From contig NZ_CADCSU010000108.1 of the NCBI RefSeq assembly GCF_902804475.1, positions 1 to 64,000 of the forward strand: a stretch of 64,000 nt of DNA. Reading direction: 5' to 3'. Every line of letters begins with the position of its first letter. Position 1 is the first letter of the stretch. The notes beneath the pieces were generated by a model, which had not been told where the DNA came from, searched no databases, and saw only the letters and a list, made by a program, of their open reading frames with translations. The stretch is from Flavobacterium bizetiae (GTDB lineage: Bacteria; Bacteroidota; Bacteroidia; Flavobacteriales; Flavobacteriaceae). Of this stretch, positions 7,597-16,732 are shown one piece after another. The translations under genes and the position numbers were made by a program.

Positions 7597-10035
7597 TTAT
7601 TTAAAAGCCGTAACAATTAGCAATGCCAAACTAGCAAAAGCTGTACCTAAACCAGCCCATTCACCAGCACTCATTTTTTTCCTTTCAGGTTTTTCCGGAA
7701 CTACAATCTGTGAATCTGGTTCAACCTTAGGGTAAGATCTAAAAAACAAAAATGAAGTTGTTACATCAGCTTTCCCATTAGGATAAATTATATAAGCTTT
7801 TCTCTTCCATCCTTTACTATCCGCTCCCCCAACTGAGTTAATGTAATATTTAAATCCTTTTCCGCTTCGATATGGAATTTCAGAAGTCAACAATACATTT
7901 CCAGTTACTTTAACACCTTCATTATAAATTGCCACTTCTATCTCATCTCCAGGAAATAATGTCACATTGGAATAATGATTTTTATCTTTTACAATTTTTT
8001 CCCAATTTACAGGAATTGTAACATATTTTAAATCGTCTTTTAACTTTTTACTCAATTTCTCCTTAAGTGTATCATTTTTAGATAGATTCAGGTCTATACG
8101 CTCCAACTGATCAATTTGTTCTTGTTTAATTGGTCTTTTAATTTTCATACCATCTAAATTGGCAATCGAAGTTAATCCTCCTGCTCTCATTACAACGTTA
8201 TAAACTGTCTCTTTTTTATTCGCTAAAACATACTTACCCGGATAACTTACCGCACCTAATACTGACACCATCTCCGGTTTCTCATAGACAGCCATTCTTC
8301 TAATATTAATAACATCAAAAGGTTTTAAAACAAAGTTTTTGATCTGTTCGTTATTGCCTGCTGTTATTTCAAGTTCAACTAATTCGATACGTTTTGGATC
8401 AGCATCATCAATTACATCAGACTTAATCATTCTTGCAATTTCGACTCTTTTAGAAGCAGAACCTGTTAATCCTCCAACCTGAACTACTAAATCATTTAAA
8501 GTTAAATTTTCGAAATATTCATATTCACCAGGATTTTTAACTTCTCCATCTATAGTAACTTTATATTCTTCTCTGAAATCCAAAATAGAATACACTGTAA
8601 CAACATCTTCTCTTTTTAATTCTAGATCAGCCCCAAAGTCTCCTGACAAAGCAGCACTTAAATCAACATTTACAATTTCTGTAGTTAAATCTGTTTTTAA
8701 ACGAATAATTCTTGCTCTTTTGGTATAAGCATCTTCTTTAAGTCCTTCTGCTCTTGTAATAAGATCTGAAATTCTCATTCCTTCATTATAAGAATAATAA
8801 TCCGGTCTAAAAACAGCACCCTCAATTTTAATACGATTTTCGAATCGGTTCAAAATTTTAGTAATTCTAAACACATCACCAGATTGTGGTAAATACGAAT
8901 TATATTCACTTTCATTTATATCATGTACTTTAAACTCTTTTCCTGTTTTTTGCATTACATTCACAGATGCTGTGTAAGCAAATTCATTAAAACCTGATGC
9001 GAAATTTAATAAATCTGAAAACTTTTCTCCTTTTTTCATTTCAAAAATCCCAGGACGCTTTACTTCACCTTCAACCGTAACCCTTTGGCTATATGCCGGA
9101 ATTCGAATAACATCGTTATCTTTCAAACTCACATTATCAGATTGATCACCCTTAACTAAAAACTTATAGATGTCTACATTTTTGTAAACTTTATTATTTC
9201 TAATTAATTCTATATTTCTATAACTTCCATTTTTCCCAGGCCCTCCAGCCAAATGCAACGCATTATATACTGTTGCTAAGGAAGAAATAGAATAATTACC
9301 CGGCTGTTTTCCTCCCACAATAGTGATTTTAATAGTACGAATTCGACTTAAACTTACACTAACTTGAGATTGTCCAGAACTTACTGTACTATAAACTCTT
9401 GCTATCGCTGCTTTAATTTTTTGAGTAGCGGCTTCAATTGAAGTTCCCGCCACTGAAATTTGTCCAACATAATCTATACTTACCTTTCCTTCTACACTGA
9501 CAGGTATACTAGCATTATATTCCTGAACTCCATATACGCTTACCTGCAATTCATCACCAGGCCCAAGAATATAATTTGTAGGTGTGGCCAATTTCAAATC
9601 TGGTTCAAAATTTAAAGTGGGATTATCAAATAATTCAGAACCAAAAATTAAGGCATTTACAGAATCTTTTACTTTATCATTTTTAATTTTTTCCTGTTTT
9701 CTTCCAAACTCCGATTCCTTATCTACTATTTTTGGCTTACTATTTTTATCATTTGCATCTGCTTTAGCATTTTTCTTGTCAAATTCATTAAGTTTAATTC
9801 TCAATTTATTAAATTCAGTTTGACTCATCCCTTTTGATAAAGCCATTGACTCTACACTATCAATTGTTGCATTGTTACTTTTTAACTGAGCACTAATTTT
9901 AGCTAAATCATCATCAGACAAATAATCGACTTTAACAGTGCTTAAATCCTTTGATTTAAGTATATCCTGAGCATTTGCATTAAATGCTAATAATAAAATA
10001 AAAAGCAGCGTAAGAACGTATGTTATTTTTTTCAT
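7597..10035 (-). CDS. Large SLBB polysaccharide export protein (OPX, second system)
   Basis: An 812-residue secreted protein with an N-terminal signal peptide (MKKITYVLTLLFILLLAFNANAQ begins it; cleavage expected after NAQ). A charged linker of about 110 residues follows. The polysaccharide export domain starts at about residue 155 (YILGPGDELQVSVYG), and several SLBB domains follow, recognisable by repeated G-E-V-x-x-P-G-x-Y/F units near 320, 400, 490, 600 and 710. The C-terminus has a hydrophobic segment (GLGTAFASLALLIVTAF). It is about three times the size of the OPX lipoprotein at 19196 and belongs to the large multi-SLBB class found in Bacteroidota. It should form the periplasmic/outer-membrane export channel with the adjacent Wzz protein. 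Confidence 0.92.
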   Translation of the reverse strand: MKKITYVLTLLFILLLAFNANAQDILKSKDLSTVKVDYLSDDDLAKISAQLKSNNATIDSVESMALSKGMSQTEFNKLRIKLNEFDKKNAKADANDKNSKPKIVDKESEFGRKQEKIKNDKVKDSVNALIFGSELFDNPTLNFEPDLKLATPTNYILGPGDELQVSVYGVQEYNASIPVSVEGKVSIDYVGQISVAGTSIEAATQKIKAAIARVYSTVSSGQSQVSVSLSRIRTIKITIVGGKQPGNYSISSLATVYNALHLAGGPGKNGSYRNIELIRNNKVYKNVDIYKFLVKGDQSDNVSLKDNDVIRIPAYSQRVTVEGEVKRPGIFEMKKGEKFSDLLNFASGFNEFAYTASVNVMQKTGKEFKVHDINESEYNSYLPQSGDVFRITKILNRFENRIKIEGAVFRPDYYSYNEGMRISDLITRAEGLKEDAYTKRARIIRLKTDLTTEIVNVDLSAALSGDFGADLELKREDVVTVYSILDFREEYKVTIDGEVKNPGEYEYFENLTLNDLVVQVGGLTGSASKRVEIARMIKSDVIDDADPKRIELVELEITAGNNEQIKNFVLKPFDVINIRRMAVYEKPEMVSVLGAVSYPGKYVLANKKETVYNVVMRAGGLTSIANLDGMKIKRPIKQEQIDQLERIDLNLSKNDTLKEKLSKKLKDDLKYVTIPVNWEKIVKDKNHYSNVTLFPGDEIEVAIYNEGVKVTGNVLLTSEIPYRSGKGFKYYINSVGGADSKGWKRKAYIIYPNGKADVTTSFLFFRSYPKVEPDSQIVVPEKPERKKMSAGEWAGLGTAFASLALLIVTAFK

Positions 10036-10086
10036 GTGAAATTATAATTTAACCTACAGTTTAGTTTAAATAAAATTACTTAAAGT

Positions 10087-11133
10087 TTATGAATATTGTT
10101 TTTGATAATAATCTTTATACGAACCAGAAGTAACATTTTGTAACCACTCTTCGTTATTGAGATACCAATTGATAGTTTTTTCTAAGCCTTCTTCAAAAGT
10201 AACAGAAGGTTTCCAACCCAATTCCTTATTTATTTTAGAAGCATCAATGGCATAACGCAAATCATGCCCTGGGCGGTCTTTAACATAAGTAATCAGTTCT
10301 TGAGAAGTTCCTTGAGATCTCCCTAATTTCTCATCCATAATTTGACATAGTAATTTTACCAGATCAATATTTTTCCATTCATTGAAGCCTCCAATATTAT
10401 AGGTCTCATGATTTTTCCCTTCGTGGAAAACTAAATCTATAGCAATAGCATGATCTTCAACAAAAAGCCAGTCACGCGTATAATTTCCATCTCCGTAAAC
10501 AGGTAATGGTTTATTATTGATGATATTATTTATAAAAAGAGGAATCAACTTTTCAGGAAAATGATACGATCCGTAATTATTAGAACAATTTGTTAAAACA
10601 TAAGGCAAACCATAAGTTTCACCATAAGCTCTTACAAAGTGGTCAGAGCTTGCTTTAGAAGCTGAATAGGGAGAATTCGGATCATAAGAAGTAGTTTCTG
10701 TAAAAAGCCCCTCTGCTCCTAGTGAACCATAAACTTCATCAGTGCTAATATGATAAAACCGTTTTGCTTCAAAATTATTTTTCCATTGATTTTTGGCTGC
10801 ATTCAATAAATTCATCGTTCCAATAACATTTGTTTTTACGAATGCTAAAGGATCTTCGATAGAACGGTCGACATGAGATTCTGCTGCCAAATGTAAAATA
10901 CCATCAAAATTATGCAATGAAAAAAGTTCATTTATAAAACTTTCGTCTACTATATTTCCTTTTACAAAAGTATAATTAGACTGATTTTCAATATCTTTAA
11001 TATTTTCCAGATTACCTGCATAAGTTAATGCATCTAAATTGAAGATTTGGTATTCAGGATATTTATTTACAAAACGTCTTACCACGTGCGAACCAATAAA
11101 ACCTGCCCCTCCGGTTATAAGAATTTTTTTCAT
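10087..11133 (-). CDS. rfbB: dTDP-glucose 4,6-dehydratase
   Basis: This short-chain dehydrogenase-fold enzyme converts dTDP-glucose to dTDP-4-keto-6-deoxyglucose, the substrate of the FdtA-like cupins downstream. It has the NAD-binding GGAGFIGSH motif, the HLAAESHVDRSI segment, the catalytic STDEVYG (Thr-Asp-Glu) and YSASK (Tyr/Lys), and GDGNYTRDWLFVEDH, all diagnostic for RmlB/RfbB. A TTG at 11145 opens the frame, but the ATG at 11133 (MKKILITGG) is the family start and leaves 12 bp after the mannose-1-phosphate guanylyltransferase, giving 348 residues. The partner rmlA, which would supply dTDP-glucose, is not in this window, nor are rmlC and rmlD, so rhamnose is not made from genes seen here. 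Confidence 0.96.
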   Translation of the reverse strand: MKKILITGGAGFIGSHVVRRFVNKYPEYQIFNLDALTYAGNLENIKDIENQSNYTFVKGNIVDESFINELFSLHNFDGILHLAAESHVDRSIEDPLAFVKTNVIGTMNLLNAAKNQWKNNFEAKRFYHISTDEVYGSLGAEGLFTETTSYDPNSPYSASKASSDHFVRAYGETYGLPYVLTNCSNNYGSYHFPEKLIPLFINNIINNKPLPVYGDGNYTRDWLFVEDHAIAIDLVFHEGKNHETYNIGGFNEWKNIDLVKLLCQIMDEKLGRSQGTSQELITYVKDRPGHDLRYAIDASKINKELGWKPSVTFEEGLEKTINWYLNNEEWLQNVTSGSYKDYYQKQYS

Positions 11134-11145
11134 TTTAAATTTCAA

Positions 11146-12153
11146 TTAATTTAATAGATCTGAATTTATTTTTTCTAACTCACTATAGACATCCTTAACA
11201 TCCTGTGAATTTTCTTTTTGTAAAATTAAATTTGCTGTGTCGGTATATACAAAAATAGTATTTTTTAATCCTAGAAAAGTAGTGTGCTTGCCAGAACCAA
11301 TTACCATATTTCCATTTTTATCAACAGGGTGATTTTTGGAAACCAAATAATCATAGACTGATTCAAATGATCCTAAATCAGACCATGAAAATGATGCAGG
11401 TACGACTTTTATTTTTTTACTACGCTCCATAACAGCATAATCAATACTTATTGATGGAATTTCTAATGACAAATTGAAATCTAAAAATCCGTTTTCGCTT
11501 GCTTCCCAAACAGTCTTAGATTTTTCATATACATCTGGTTGAAATTGTTTTAATTCCTCTAAAAGAACGCTCGCTTTAAAACAAAACATTCCGCTATTCC
11601 ATAAGAAGTTTCCTTTAGCAATAAATTCTTTAGCTGTAGTTTGATTTGGTTTTTCACGAAATGAAATTACATTATCTCCTTTTGACTCGATGTAACCATA
11701 TCCTGTTTCCGGCTTCGTAGGAATAATTCCAAAAGTTACAATAAAGCCATCTTGAGCTTTTGAAATAGCTTCATTAATTGCTTTATTATAATCTTCTATT
11801 TTATCAATAATATGATCTGATGGGGTTACAATTAAGATATCATCCGGATTTGACGCAAATGCCGCAAAAGCAATGGCAGCAGCAGTATTCCTAGGTGTTG
11901 CCTCCACTATATTCACATAAGAAGTTTTGGTTTTATCCATAACTTTTCCGCTTAAGTGATGATTATCTACATTCCCTACCACCATTACTTTATCTGCTAA
12001 ATGACTGTTACGATCGACGGTTATTTCAAATAAAGATTTATTTTCAAATATCTCTAAATATTGTTTAGGTTGACTTTTTCGGGAAAGAGGCCACAACCTA
12101 CTTCCAACTCCCCCTGTTAAAATCACATGTATGATTGAATTTTTTGTTTCCAT
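11146..12153 (-). CDS. Mannose-1-phosphate guanylyltransferase
   Basis: The enzyme forms GDP-mannose from GTP and mannose 1-phosphate. The N-terminal ILTGGVGSRLWPLSR and the following PKQYL are the pyrophosphorylase signature, and later VTPSDHII, GYGYIE, FREKPN and FLWNSGMF are as in ManC/ManA-type guanylyltransferases. At 335 residues it contains only the nucleotidyltransferase part and lacks the C-terminal phosphomannose isomerase domain of bifunctional ManC. Inside the polysaccharide operon it supplies GDP-mannose either as a direct donor or as a precursor. No GDP-mannose-modifying enzyme is seen in the window. Confidence 0.93.
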   Translation of the reverse strand: METKNSIIHVILTGGVGSRLWPLSRKSQPKQYLEIFENKSLFEITVDRNSHLADKVMVVGNVDNHHLSGKVMDKTKTSYVNIVEATPRNTAAAIAFAAFASNPDDILIVTPSDHIIDKIEDYNKAINEAISKAQDGFIVTFGIIPTKPETGYGYIESKGDNVISFREKPNQTTAKEFIAKGNFLWNSGMFCFKASVLLEELKQFQPDVYEKSKTVWEASENGFLDFNLSLEIPSISIDYAVMERSKKIKVVPASFSWSDLGSFESVYDYLVSKNHPVDKNGNMVIGSGKHTTFLGLKNTIFVYTDTANLILQKENSQDVKDVYSELEKINSDLLN

Positions 12154-12186
12154 TTTTTTTAAATAAAAAAAAAGAATTTTTAAATA

Positions 12187-13500
12187 CTATAACCTATTAT
12201 CAGCTATACTACCTAAAACTCCTTTTACATCGTATAATAAACTATTTTCTTTTTGCAACTCTGAAAAATTTAATTCCAAAAATTCCTGGTGAGAAACTCC
12301 AAGAACAATTGCGTCAAATTTATTATCAGGAGTAGAGTTTATTGTTACTAAATTATATTCTTTTTTTACATCATTCGCATTAGCTAATGGGTCAAATATG
12401 GTTACTAAAATTCCGTATTCCTTTAATGCTTTTACAACATCAACAATTTTTGTATTACGAACATCCGGACAATTTTCTTTAAAAGTAATTCCAAGCATCA
12501 AAAGACTTGCGCCATTAACAGAAATTCCTTTTTTGATCATCAATTTTACTATTTGCGAAGCAACGTATTCTCCCATGCTGTCATTCAAACGTCGTCCTGC
12601 CAAAATTATTTCGGGATGGTAGCCAAATTCCTGCGCTCTTTGTGCCAAATAATAAGGATCAACACCAATACAATGCCCTCCAACCAATCCTGGTTTGAAA
12701 GGTAAAAAGTTCCATTTTGTTGATGCGGCTGCTAACACTTCCTGCGTATCAATATTCATTAAATTGAATATTTTAGCCAATTCATTTACAAAAGCTATAT
12801 TAATATCACGCTGTGAGTTTTCAATAACTTTTGCAGCTTCTGCAACTTTTATACTTGGTGCTAAATGTGTTCCGGCAGTAATTACCGATTTATATAAGGC
12901 GTCAACTCTTAATCCAATTTCAGGTGTTGAACCTGAAGTCACTTTTAAAATTTTTTCGACTGTATGTTCTTTATCTCCCGGGTTTATTCTTTCAGGAGAA
13001 TATCCTGCAAAGAAATCTTCATTAAATTTTAATCCTGAAACTTTTTCTAAAACAGGAACACACTGTTCTTCAGTAACACCTGGATAAACCGTGGACTCGT
13101 AGATAACAATATCTCCTTTTTTTAATATTTTACCTACTGACTCACTTGATTTGTATAAAGGAGTCAAGTCAGGACGATTATTTTTATCTACCGGAGTAGG
13201 AACTGTAACTATAAAATAATTACAATCTGCTATATCATTTAAAGAACTTGTACAATATAATCCAACTTCAGCATTCGAATTATCTACTAAAACAGCTTGT
13301 AAAGTAGCGTCATCAACTTCTAATGTTGTGTCTGTACCTGACTTTAAAGAAGCTATTCTTGATTCATTTATATCAAAACCTATAACTGAATATTTAGTAG
13401 CAAATAATCTGGCCAAAGGTAGCCCAACGTAACCTAAACCTATAATGGCTATTTTTACATTTTCGCTCAATTTGTAATCTTTTTTATCTATTTCAGTCAT
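12187..13500 (-). CDS. tviB: UDP-N-acetylhexosamine 6-dehydrogenase, TviB/WbpO-like
   Basis: A 437-residue nucleotide-sugar dehydrogenase of the UDP-glucose/GDP-mannose dehydrogenase family. It has an N-terminal NAD site (IIGLGYVGLPLA), the central YESTVYPGVTEE segment and the catalytic Cys in GGHCIGVDPYYL. The start and the FDINESRIASLKSG region resemble Vi-antigen TviB, which oxidises UDP-GlcNAc to UDP-GlcNAcA. A TviC-like epimerase at 15740 would convert this to the galacto form. It is the first gene after the promoter at 13568-13598 and leads the downstream polysaccharide operon. Substrate (GlcNAc or GalNAc) is inferred from similarity. Confidence 0.9.
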   Translation of the reverse strand: MTEIDKKDYKLSENVKIAIIGLGYVGLPLARLFATKYSVIGFDINESRIASLKSGTDTTLEVDDATLQAVLVDNSNAEVGLYCTSSLNDIADCNYFIVTVPTPVDKNNRPDLTPLYKSSESVGKILKKGDIVIYESTVYPGVTEEQCVPVLEKVSGLKFNEDFFAGYSPERINPGDKEHTVEKILKVTSGSTPEIGLRVDALYKSVITAGTHLAPSIKVAEAAKVIENSQRDINIAFVNELAKIFNLMNIDTQEVLAAASTKWNFLPFKPGLVGGHCIGVDPYYLAQRAQEFGYHPEIILAGRRLNDSMGEYVASQIVKLMIKKGISVNGASLLMLGITFKENCPDVRNTKIVDVVKALKEYGILVTIFDPLANANDVKKEYNLVTINSTPDNKFDAIVLGVSHQEFLELNFSELQKENSLLYDVKGVLGSIADNRL

Positions 13501-13567
13501 AACAATTCACGGCTTCGCCTCTCTGAGTCACAAAGATTTGACACAGATATTCTAAAATCATTTTCGG

Positions 13568-13598
13568 CAAATATAACATATTAAGTCAATTTATTCAA
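13568..13598 (-). promoter_or_regulatory. Bacteroidota-type promoter of the second polysaccharide operon
   Basis: Reading the minus strand, a TTG at 13598-13596, a 20-bp spacer and a perfect TAnnTTTG element (TATATTTG, 13575-13568) form a Bacteroidota primary-sigma promoter. Transcription would begin near 13561, giving a leader of about 60 nt before the TviB-like gene. The same spacing is seen at the rplC, carA and rpsL promoters in this window. Confidence 0.65.
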
Positions 13599-13612
13599 TA
13601 CGGTTTCCCGTA
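13599..13612 (-). promoter_or_regulatory. Perfect short palindrome next to the -33 element
   Basis: TACGG and CCGTA flank GAAA on the minus strand, a perfect 5-bp stem with a GNRA-type loop, directly upstream of the TTG of the promoter at 13568-13598. No T-run follows, so it is not a terminator by itself. It may be an operator half-pair or an RNA hairpin in readthrough transcripts from the upstream genes. Confidence 0.4.
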
Positions 13613-13690
13613 ATACAGAAAAAACAAACAAATAAACATTAATACTAAGCACCAATACTCTATCAATCAGTATGTAAAAATTTACCTTAT

Positions 13691-13739
13691 AAAAAAAACA
13701 GAAAATAAAATCTCTATTTGGAGAAATTTTACCTTCTGT
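13691..13739 (-). terminator. Intrinsic terminator after the upxY gene
   Basis: On the minus strand, 31 nt after the upxY stop, the sequence from ACAGAAGG to TTTTCTGT folds into a stem of about 18 base pairs including three G-U pairs, with loop CCAAAT at its top, followed by at least seven T. It separates the export/UDP-sugar genes and upxY from the TviB-led operon. It could be the point at which the UpxY antiterminator acts, or simply end the upstream transcript. Confidence 0.8.
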
Positions 13740-13770
13740 TTATTACCAATAGTTACACAATATAACTACA

Positions 13771-14238
13771 TTATTTATATTTTATTTTAAGGACACACCC
13801 TAAAGATTCTAAAACTAACGTATAATAAGTATTCGATATTTCCTGAACTATTGCATCCTGATTACTAAAAGCTCCGGATTCTAATTTTATACGATCACCA
13901 ACCTGAATAGAAGTCACTGAAACATCGCTTAAATTAGGAGCTGCCAGACTCGTTTTTATGATGTTAATTTCTTCATTGCGAACAATCGCAGGCTTGCCTA
14001 ACCAAAACAAATATCGAACTACACCCGAAATCTGAAAAACTGAATTTCGATCAGTATCTTCTAACTGAACAAAAACATAGGAGTTAAAAAGCGGCACTTC
14101 AACCTTTTTCTTTCTATCTGTCCATTGTTTAATTTGAATTATTAATGGACAATAACACTCAATTCCAATTTCATTAAGTTTTTCCGCAACTTTTTTCTCC
14201 CACTTGGGTTTTGTATACACTACATACCAATTCTTCAT
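13771..14238 (-). CDS. UpxY-type NusG-like transcription antiterminator
   Basis: A 155-residue NusG paralogue. The N-terminal NGN domain reads WYVVYTKPKWEKKVAEKL and includes the PLFNSYVFVQL segment; a C-terminal KOW-like part (VGDRIKLESGAF, then DAIVQEI) follows. Proteins of this size and type in Bacteroidota polysaccharide loci (UpxY in Bacteroides fragilis) promote full transcription of the capsule operon that carries them. It lies after the UDP-glucose dehydrogenase gene, with no good promoter in the 81-bp gap, so it is probably expressed with the upstream genes. The terminator at 13691-13739 and the TviB-led operon follow it. No UpxZ-like inhibitor gene is seen. Confidence 0.9.
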   Translation of the reverse strand: MKNWYVVYTKPKWEKKVAEKLNEIGIECYCPLIIQIKQWTDRKKKVEVPLFNSYVFVQLEDTDRNSVFQISGVVRYLFWLGKPAIVRNEEINIIKTSLAAPNLSDVSVTSIQVGDRIKLESGAFSNQDAIVQEISNTYYTLVLESLGCVLKIKYK

Positions 14239-14319
14239 TTTTCTTTTTATTGAAATAAACTTTAAACCAATCTTCCCTTATTCATTTCATATTAAATTTC
14301 ACTTCAATACTTTTTGCAA

Positions 14320-15711
14320 TTAAGAACCTATTCCTTTATAAATGAAACCTATTGATTCTAATTCTTTTGCATTCAGAATATTTCTTCCATCAAAAAGAAA
14401 TGCTGGTTTGTGCATCGAATCGTAAATTTTTTGCCAATCATAAGTAGTAAACTCATCCCATTCTGTTAGAATAGCAATAGCATGAGATCCTTTACAGGCT
14501 TCATAAGCGTTATCAAATATTGACAAGGCTTTACTATTTGCTTCCACTGTTCTGGTTTCTAGATAATCTAAATCACTTAGCATTTTATTTCTGGAAACTT
14601 TAGGGTCATAAACAGAAATTTTAGCCTGTTCGTTAATCAGATCGTCAGCTACATATATTGCAGCAGATTCTCTGGTATCGTTTGTATCTTTTTTGAAAGC
14701 CCATCCTAAAAATGTAATTTTCTTATCAGCAACCGTATTATAAAGGGTCTGAACTATTTTATTCGAAAATCTTCTTTTTTGATGATCATTCATTATAATT
14801 ACCTGCTCCCAATAATCGGCTACTTCATTTAATCCGTATGATTTTGCAATGTAAACTAAATTAAGAATGTCTTTTTGAAAACAAGAACCTCCGAAACCAA
14901 CAGATGCTTTTAGAAATTTAGGTCCAATCCTGCTATCCATTCCAATAGCTTTTGCAACTTCATTAACATCCGCTCCCGTTTTTTCGCATAATTCAGACAT
15001 AGCATTGATAGACGAAATACGTTGTGCCAAAAATGCATTTGCAGTTAATTTAGAAAGCTCAGAAGACCAAACATTTGTGGTTAGAATTTTATCTTTACTA
15101 ACCCAATTCGCATAAACATCAACTAAAGCATTAATTGCTTCTTCTCCTTCCGGAGTTGTATCTCCTCCAATTAAAATTCTATCCGGATTTAATAAATCAG
15201 TTACAGCAGTACCTTCAGCTAAAAATTCAGGATTAGATAAAATCTGAAACTGAACTCCATTTCCTGTATTATCTAAAATGCTCTTTATAGCTTCAGCCGT
15301 ACGAACAGGCAAGGTCGATTTCTCTACAACAATTTTATTTTGCTTTGCTACTTTAGCAATTTGTCTTGCGCAAAGTTCTATATATTTTAAATCAGCAGCC
15401 ATACCTTTTCCTTTTCCGTAAGTCTTAGTTGGCGTGTTTACTGATATAAAAATTACCTGCGCTTCATCAATAGCTTTTTCTACTTCAGTAGAAAAGAAAA
15501 GATTTCTTCCTCTTGCTTCGGCAACTATTTCTGAAAGTCCTGGTTCGTAAATCGGAATATTATCTGTATTTGGATCGTTCCAATCTTTAATTCTTTGTTC
15601 GTTCAAATCAACAACAGTGACTTGAATATGTGGGCATTTTTGAGCAATTACTGCCATTGTCGGACCTCCAACATAACCTGCACCAATGCAACAAATTTTT
15701 GTAATTTTCAT
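14320..15711 (-). CDS. ugd: UDP-glucose 6-dehydrogenase (eukaryote-like type)
   Basis: The enzyme oxidises UDP-glucose to UDP-glucuronate. At 463 residues it resembles the animal-type UGDH rather than the short bacterial form: [19 protein letters not shown] at the N-terminus, [33 protein letters not shown], and the catalytic Cys in [10 protein letters not shown], with [16 protein letters not shown] near the C-terminal domain. It stands between the TviC-like epimerase and upxY in a co-directional run with short gaps (28 and 81 bp). UDP-GlcA could be a direct donor for the polysaccharide. Confidence 0.95.
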   Translation of the reverse strand: MKITKICCIGAGYVGGPTMAVIAQKCPHIQVTVVDLNEQRIKDWNDPNTDNIPIYEPGLSEIVAEARGRNLFFSTEVEKAIDEAQVIFISVNTPTKTYGKGKGMAADLKYIELCARQIAKVAKQNKIVVEKSTLPVRTAEAIKSILDNTGNGVQFQILSNPEFLAEGTAVTDLLNPDRILIGGDTTPEGEEAINALVDVYANWVSKDKILTTNVWSSELSKLTANAFLAQRISSINAMSELCEKTGADVNEVAKAIGMDSRIGPKFLKASVGFGGSCFQKDILNLVYIAKSYGLNEVADYWEQVIIMNDHQKRRFSNKIVQTLYNTVADKKITFLGWAFKKDTNDTRESAAIYVADDLINEQAKISVYDPKVSRNKMLSDLDYLETRTVEANSKALSIFDNAYEACKGSHAIAILTEWDEFTTYDWQKIYDSMHKPAFLFDGRNILNAKELESIGFIYKGIGS

Positions 15712-15739
15712 TTAATTTACTATTATCTTGAACCTTATT

Positions 15740-16723
15740 TTATTTTAAATTTTTCCAATACCAGCTTACCGCTTCTTTTAATCCATCTTGTAATGAATAT
15801 TTAGGATCGTATCCTAAAATTGTTTTTGCTTTCTCTATACTGGCTAAAGAATGCGGAATATCACCTGCTCTGTTTGCACCATAAACAATCTCTACATCTG
15901 CTATTTTAGCATCAAATTCAGAGAGATATTCTTTTAAATACCCTACCAGATCGTTTAATGTATTGCGATCGCCAAATGCGGTATTGTAAACTGTATTTAT
16001 AGCTTCTGGATTTTGACTCGTTATTGCCAATTCGTTCATCTGAATTACATTGTCTATATAAGTAAAATCACGAGAATAATTTCCATCTCCATTAATTACC
16101 GGACTTTCATAATTCATTAGCTGAGTAACAAATTTTGGAATTACTGCCGCATACGCACCATTTGGATCTTGCTTTCTTCCAAAAACATTGAAGTATCGTA
16201 AACCAATCGTCTCTAAGCCATAAGTTCTACTGAAAATTTCAGCATATAACTCGTTTACATATTTTGTAATTGCGTATGGCGATAATGGTTTACCAATAAC
16301 ATCTTCTACTTTTGGCAATCCCTGAGAATCTCCATAAGTTGAAGAACTTGCTGCGTATACAAAACGTTTTACCCTTGCATCGCGAGCAGCCACTAACATA
16401 TTTAGAAAACCGGAAACATTAACATCATTTGTCGTAATAGGATCATTAATAGATCTGGGAACAGAACCTAAAGCGGCTTGATGCAAAACATAATCAACTC
16501 CATCTACCGCTAAATTACAATCAACAATATTTCGAATATCACCTTCGATTAATTTATAATTAGAATTACCTACAAAATCTTTCAAATTATGGCGATGCCC
16601 TGTAGAAAAATTATCAAGACAAACTACTTTATGCCCTAATCCTAAAAAATACTCAGACAAATTCGAACCAATAAAGCCCGCTCCGCCTGTTATTAAAATT
16701 GTATTTTGAGTTGATATTTTCAT
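15740..16723 (-). CDS. tviC: UDP-N-acetylhexosamine(uronate) 4-epimerase, TviC/WbpP-like
   Basis: A 327-residue extended SDR enzyme. It has the NAD-binding ITGGAGFIGSN motif, HQAALGSVPRSINDP (typical for WbpP/TviC), the catalytic YAASSSTYGD serine region with the later SPYAITK Tyr/Lys pair, and the RYFNVFGRKQDPNGAYAAV segment that marks this branch. It would interconvert UDP-GlcNAc and UDP-GalNAc or the corresponding uronic acids and works with the TviB-like dehydrogenase at 12187. It is 9 bp after the Wzc-like gene, so it is in the same transcript. Confidence 0.92.
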   Translation of the reverse strand: MKISTQNTILITGGAGFIGSNLSEYFLGLGHKVVCLDNFSTGHRHNLKDFVGNSNYKLIEGDIRNIVDCNLAVDGVDYVLHQAALGSVPRSINDPITTNDVNVSGFLNMLVAARDARVKRFVYAASSSTYGDSQGLPKVEDVIGKPLSPYAITKYVNELYAEIFSRTYGLETIGLRYFNVFGRKQDPNGAYAAVIPKFVTQLMNYESPVINGDGNYSRDFTYIDNVIQMNELAITSQNPEAINTVYNTAFGDRNTLNDLVGYLKEYLSEFDAKIADVEIVYGANRAGDIPHSLASIEKAKTILGYDPKYSLQDGLKEAVSWYWKNLK

Positions 16724-16732
16724 TATTCCGAA

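Noticed and set aside
7222..9823. Plus-strand frames within the Wzz and SLBB genes
   Set aside because: Pro/Ser-rich or Phe/Leu-rich antisense translations without a start context or family match.
13501..13560. The GGC-TTC-GCC stretch in the tviB leader as a regulatory hairpin
   Set aside because: Only three pairs close the loop, which is too weak without other evidence.
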